A stretch of 8,385 nucleotides of DNA from assembly GCA_903911455.1 (NCBI GenBank), contig CAIWDQ010000109.1:1-8385 (forward strand), in the 5' to 3' direction. The notes below the pieces were generated by a model, which saw nothing but the letters and a program-made list of their open reading frames with translations, did not search any database and was not told where the DNA came from. Position 1 is the first letter of the stretch, and every line of letters begins with the position of its first letter. Source of the DNA: an uncultured bacterium (lineage in GTDB: Bacteria > Bacteroidota > Bacteroidia > Bacteroidales > JACABE01). The position numbers were made by a program, and so were the translations under genes. Positions 6,411 to 8,385 of this stretch are shown here, in pieces.

Positions 6411-7373
6411 TTGACAAAACAAAAGAAAATAATAAAAAAACTTATTTGGCTATTGATAATAATCTTTGTATTAATGAATGTTTTAGCAAACTTTCATGCA
6501 TACAAATTCACTCATTTTAGTGCTGAAACAAAAATTAAAACTAATAGTCCTGAGAAACTAAATACATTTGATAAATTTAAGACACTTATTTTTGGAGTTA
6601 ACAATCCACGACCAACTAATGGTGAAATGCCCAATTCCTATTATAAAGTTGAGTTGCAAAGTAACAAAAAGATTGAATGCTGGTATTTGAATAAAGATAA
6701 TTCAGTAAAAACTGATACAGTAAAAGGTACTATAATAATATTTCATGGATATAGCGGTAATAAGTCATCGATGCTAGACAAATCTTATGAATTTGACGAA
6801 CTAAAATATAACACCTTACTTGTTGATTTTATGGGAAGTGGTGGTTCGGAAGGTAACCAAACTACTTTAGGTTATTATGAAGCTGAAGAAGTAAAAACAA
6901 CTTATGATTATTTGATTAATAGAGGAGAAAAGGACATTTATCTTTATGGAACTTCGATGGGAGCAGTTGCGATATTAAAAGCAATAAATGATTACAATTT
7001 AAATCCAAAAGGAATTATTCTTGAATGTCCATTTGGCTCAATGTATCAAACAACTTGTGCAAGGTTTAAGAACATGAATGCCCCTTCATTCCCAACGGCC
7101 GGACTTTTAGTATTCTGGGGTGGTATTCAAAATGGATTTTGGGCATTTAGTCATAAACCTACAGAATATGCTAAAAAAGTAACTTGTCCTACCTTATTAC
7201 TCTATGGAGAACAAGATAAGAATGTAAGCCGTAAAGAAATTGACGACATCTTTTTTAATTTAAAAGGAAGAAAAAGATTAAGAACATATAAATATGCAGG
7301 TCATGAAAATTATTTTAATAAATATAAGAACGATTGGATTAAAGATGTAACAGAATTTTTGAATGCTAATTAA
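6411..7373 (+). CDS. membrane-anchored alpha/beta hydrolase
   Basis: This 320-residue protein begins with a Lys-rich stretch and one hydrophobic segment (about residues 9-27), so it is probably anchored in the inner membrane with its catalytic domain outside the cytoplasm. The alpha/beta hydrolase fold follows: FHGYSGN with an oxyanion-type HG at 112-113, DFMGSGGSEG at 139-148, the nucleophile elbow GTSMG with Ser182, the acid Asp269 in GEQDKNV, and the base His298 in AGHENY. The triad is complete, so it should be active as a serine hydrolase; substrate unknown. The start used is TTG at 6411: the next ATG (6474, residue 22) would cut through the membrane segment. The surroundings (long leader, hairpin elements on both sides, neighbours of unknown function) suggest an accessory gene. 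A peptidase or esterase role is equally possible. Confidence 0.88.
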   Translation: MTKQKKIIKKLIWLLIIIFVLMNVLANFHAYKFTHFSAETKIKTNSPEKLNTFDKFKTLIFGVNNPRPTNGEMPNSYYKVELQSNKKIECWYLNKDNSVKTDTVKGTIIIFHGYSGNKSSMLDKSYEFDELKYNTLLVDFMGSGGSEGNQTTLGYYEAEEVKTTYDYLINRGEKDIYLYGTSMGAVAILKAINDYNLNPKGIILECPFGSMYQTTCARFKNMNAPSFPTAGLLVFWGGIQNGFWAFSHKPTEYAKKVTCPTLLLYGEQDKNVSRKEIDDIFFNLKGRKRLRTYKYAGHENYFNKYKNDWIKDVTEFLNAN

Positions 7374-7392
7374 TGGTTAAGTCTTAAAAACA

Positions 7393-7430
7393 AATTTCAT
7401 AAATCCGATTTAAAATAATAAAATGAAATT
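7393..7430. repeat. small inverted repeat after the hydrolase gene
   Basis: AATTTCAT at 7393-7400 is the exact reverse complement of ATGAAATT at 7423-7430, with a 22-nt AT-rich loop. There is no T tract, so it is a poor terminator; it could be chance in this composition. Confidence 0.25.
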
Positions 7431-7447
7431 CATAACAATAAATAAAC

Positions 7448-7497
7448 CTTATGTAGCTTTAGAGAGTGGAATCTCGAACACACAAGCAAGCAATAAG
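7448..7497 (+). repeat. interspersed hairpin element, copy B
   Basis: The hairpin is GAGA (7462-7465), loop GTGGAA, TCTC (7472-7475): the same loop as copy A with both arms changed so that pairing is kept. An outer stem can form between CTTAT (7448-7452) and ATAAG (7493-7497), with GCTT (7456-7459) against AAGC (7484-7487) inside. AAGCAAGC follows in the 3' half. It lies between the hydrolase and the lipoprotein gene. Confidence 0.5.
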
Positions 7498-7520
7498 CAA
7501 GAAATTATTTAATAAAAATT

Positions 7521-8105
7521 ATGAAAAGACATAAATATTTATATGTCATGCTAATTCTTGCTGCTTTTAGCTCTTGTAAAACTCAATTTAACAGTATTTC
7601 TCGTAAGAATGATATACCTAATCAATACATAGGGTACTACAATTATGACAGATGTCTTCTGGCTAATAAAGAATTTAAAACTGATATATTAAGATTACCA
7701 GTTAATATTGGTAATGAAATTTTGACAAGTTATTTAAATAATAATCTCGATTATTTTACTGATACTACCAATGTTGACGAAACATATGCAATATTCAACC
7801 TTACTATTTCTCCTAAAGGCAAAGTAACTTCAATTAAAGTTGAGAGTGGTAACATCCCTCTAGATGCTGTAAGAAATTTATGCAATCAGTTTTTTAATAT
7901 TACATTTGAAAAATATCATAGAACCACGCAAATATATTTGCCAATTTATCTGGAAATTCCTTATGGTAATGAAATATCGATAAGGGATGGAAAATTTAAT
8001 GGGTACGTTTATAATGATGTAAAGCCATATTATATTGTATGGACTTGTTATAATCCAATTGATAAAGGAATTAAATTTCATTTTAAGGGATATCATAATA
8101 ATTAA
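7521..8105 (+). CDS. lipoprotein with a TonB C-terminal-like domain
   Basis: This is a 194-residue exported protein. The N-terminus MKRHKYLYVMLILAAFSSC is a lipoprotein signal with a lipidation cysteine at residue 19, followed by KTQ without an acidic export pattern I would rely on. Residues about 86-146 (ETYAIFNLTISPKGKVTSIKVESG, then PLDAVRNLCNQ, then a YLPIYLEI strand) resemble the TonB C-terminal fold, in which a strand, a 'P-x-G-K-V' turn, a 'LD-A' helix and a final 'P-I' strand recur. It is not a real TonB: it has no transmembrane anchor or proline-rich linker. The role is unknown; proteins with such domains in Bacteroidota are often periplasmic or outer-membrane lipoproteins. It probably shares a transcript with the hydrolase 147 nt upstream, because no clear promoter lies between them. 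Lipoprotein call good; domain call moderate. Confidence 0.8.
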   Translation: MKRHKYLYVMLILAAFSSCKTQFNSISRKNDIPNQYIGYYNYDRCLLANKEFKTDILRLPVNIGNEILTSYLNNNLDYFTDTTNVDETYAIFNLTISPKGKVTSIKVESGNIPLDAVRNLCNQFFNITFEKYHRTTQIYLPIYLEIPYGNEISIRDGKFNGYVYNDVKPYYIVWTCYNPIDKGIKFHFKGYHNN

Positions 8106-8112
8106 TTATAAA

Positions 8113-8152
8113 TATGCGGCTTGATAGAGAGAAGTTTCAAAAATACAGCAAG
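8113..8152 (+). repeat. interspersed hairpin element, copy C (most diverged)
   Basis: The copy begins TATGCGGCTTG and carries GAGA (8127-8130), GAAG and TTTC (8135-8138), which pair with one G-T wobble around a shorter loop. CTTG (8120-8123) can pair with CAAG (8149-8152). AGCAAGACA in its 3' half resembles the AAGCAAGCA of copy B. It follows the lipoprotein stop codon directly. Confidence 0.35.
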
Positions 8153-8239
8153 ACAGAAAGCAAAATAAGTTCACATTAATAGCTTCACGCTGAAAAATAA
8201 TTGAGAGATATTAAACAAGAGTTTATCTTAATTTAATAT

Positions 8240-8266
8240 TTGATGTTGTGAATTTTACTACTTTTG
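8240..8266 (+). promoter_or_regulatory. Bacteroidota-type promoter of the last gene
   Basis: TTG at 8240-8242 and TACTTTTG at 8259-8266 (exact TAnnTTTG) are 16 nt apart, close to the family spacing. Transcription would begin near 8273, about 17 nt before the ATG at 8290, so the last gene probably has its own promoter rather than depending on the lipoprotein transcript. Confidence 0.5.
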
Positions 8267-8289
8267 TGCTTTTAATTCTAAAAAATAAT

Positions 8290-8385
8290 ATGAATAGAAA
8301 TATAATAAAATGGGTTATTTTTTTTATTGTAACTTTAATAAATCCATATAAGATTATAGCTCAGGAAAAAAACCTTAATATAATG
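8290..8385 (+). CDS. N-terminus of an exported protein (cut by the window end)
   Basis: Thirty-two codons are visible, from ATG 8290 to the window edge, with no stop. They encode a typical signal peptide: MNRNIIK, a hydrophobic core (WVIFFIVTLI), then a likely signal peptidase I site after KIIA before QEK. The start is supported by the promoter at 8240-8266. The mature part is not in the window, so the product is unknown. Confidence 0.7.
   Translation, partial: MNRNIIKWVIFFIVTLINPYKIIAQEKNLNIM

Noticed and set aside
7376..7382. GTTAAGT after the hydrolase stop, matching the integron core-site pattern GTTRRRY.
   Set aside because: No matching RYYYAAC partner was found within the usual attC distance, no integrase gene is visible, and so short a degenerate pattern is expected by chance in AT-rich DNA.

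Overview
The window is AT-rich and reads as a chromosomal piece from a member of the Bacteroidota. The evidence is a secreted GWxTD-domain protein (a family typical of this phylum), several copies of the Bacteroidota sigma-factor -7 motif TAnnTTTG, no Shine-Dalgarno sequences at the starts, and a type II AroQ. The genus cannot be read from the sequence.

Layout. (1) 1-1730: a possible last few codons of an upstream gene, then a promoter (TTG-N20-TAnnTTTG), a secreted GWxTD-domain protein and a strong hairpin terminator. (2) 1752-3647: two + strand genes only 3 nt apart, an LpxL/HtrB-type acyltransferase and a family 2 glycosyltransferase, which look like an envelope (lipid A / surface glycan) operon. 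(3) 3635-5397: two - strand genes, hutI (imidazolonepropionase, histidine degradation) followed by aroQ (3-dehydroquinate dehydratase, shikimate pathway). aroQ converges with the glycosyltransferase gene, and the two coding ends overlap by 13 bp. (4) 5398-6410: a 1 kb divergent gap holding the most unusual feature, a degenerate tandem array with a 21-bp period. From 5690 to 6172 it stays in exact register for 23 units although the units are highly diverged. (5) 6411-8385: three + strand genes of accessory character: a membrane-anchored alpha/beta hydrolase, a small lipoprotein with a TonB-C-like domain, and the start of a secreted protein that runs off the window. Each gap in this last section carries a diverged copy of a short element beginning TATG and containing a small hairpin. 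In two copies the arms change together (GAAA/TTTC versus GAGA/TCTC).

The housekeeping genes in the first two thirds are ordinary. The points worth a second look are the 21-bp array and the interspersed hairpin element between the last three genes. I do not recognise either as a named family. No tRNA, rRNA, CRISPR array, transposase or recombinase gene was seen.
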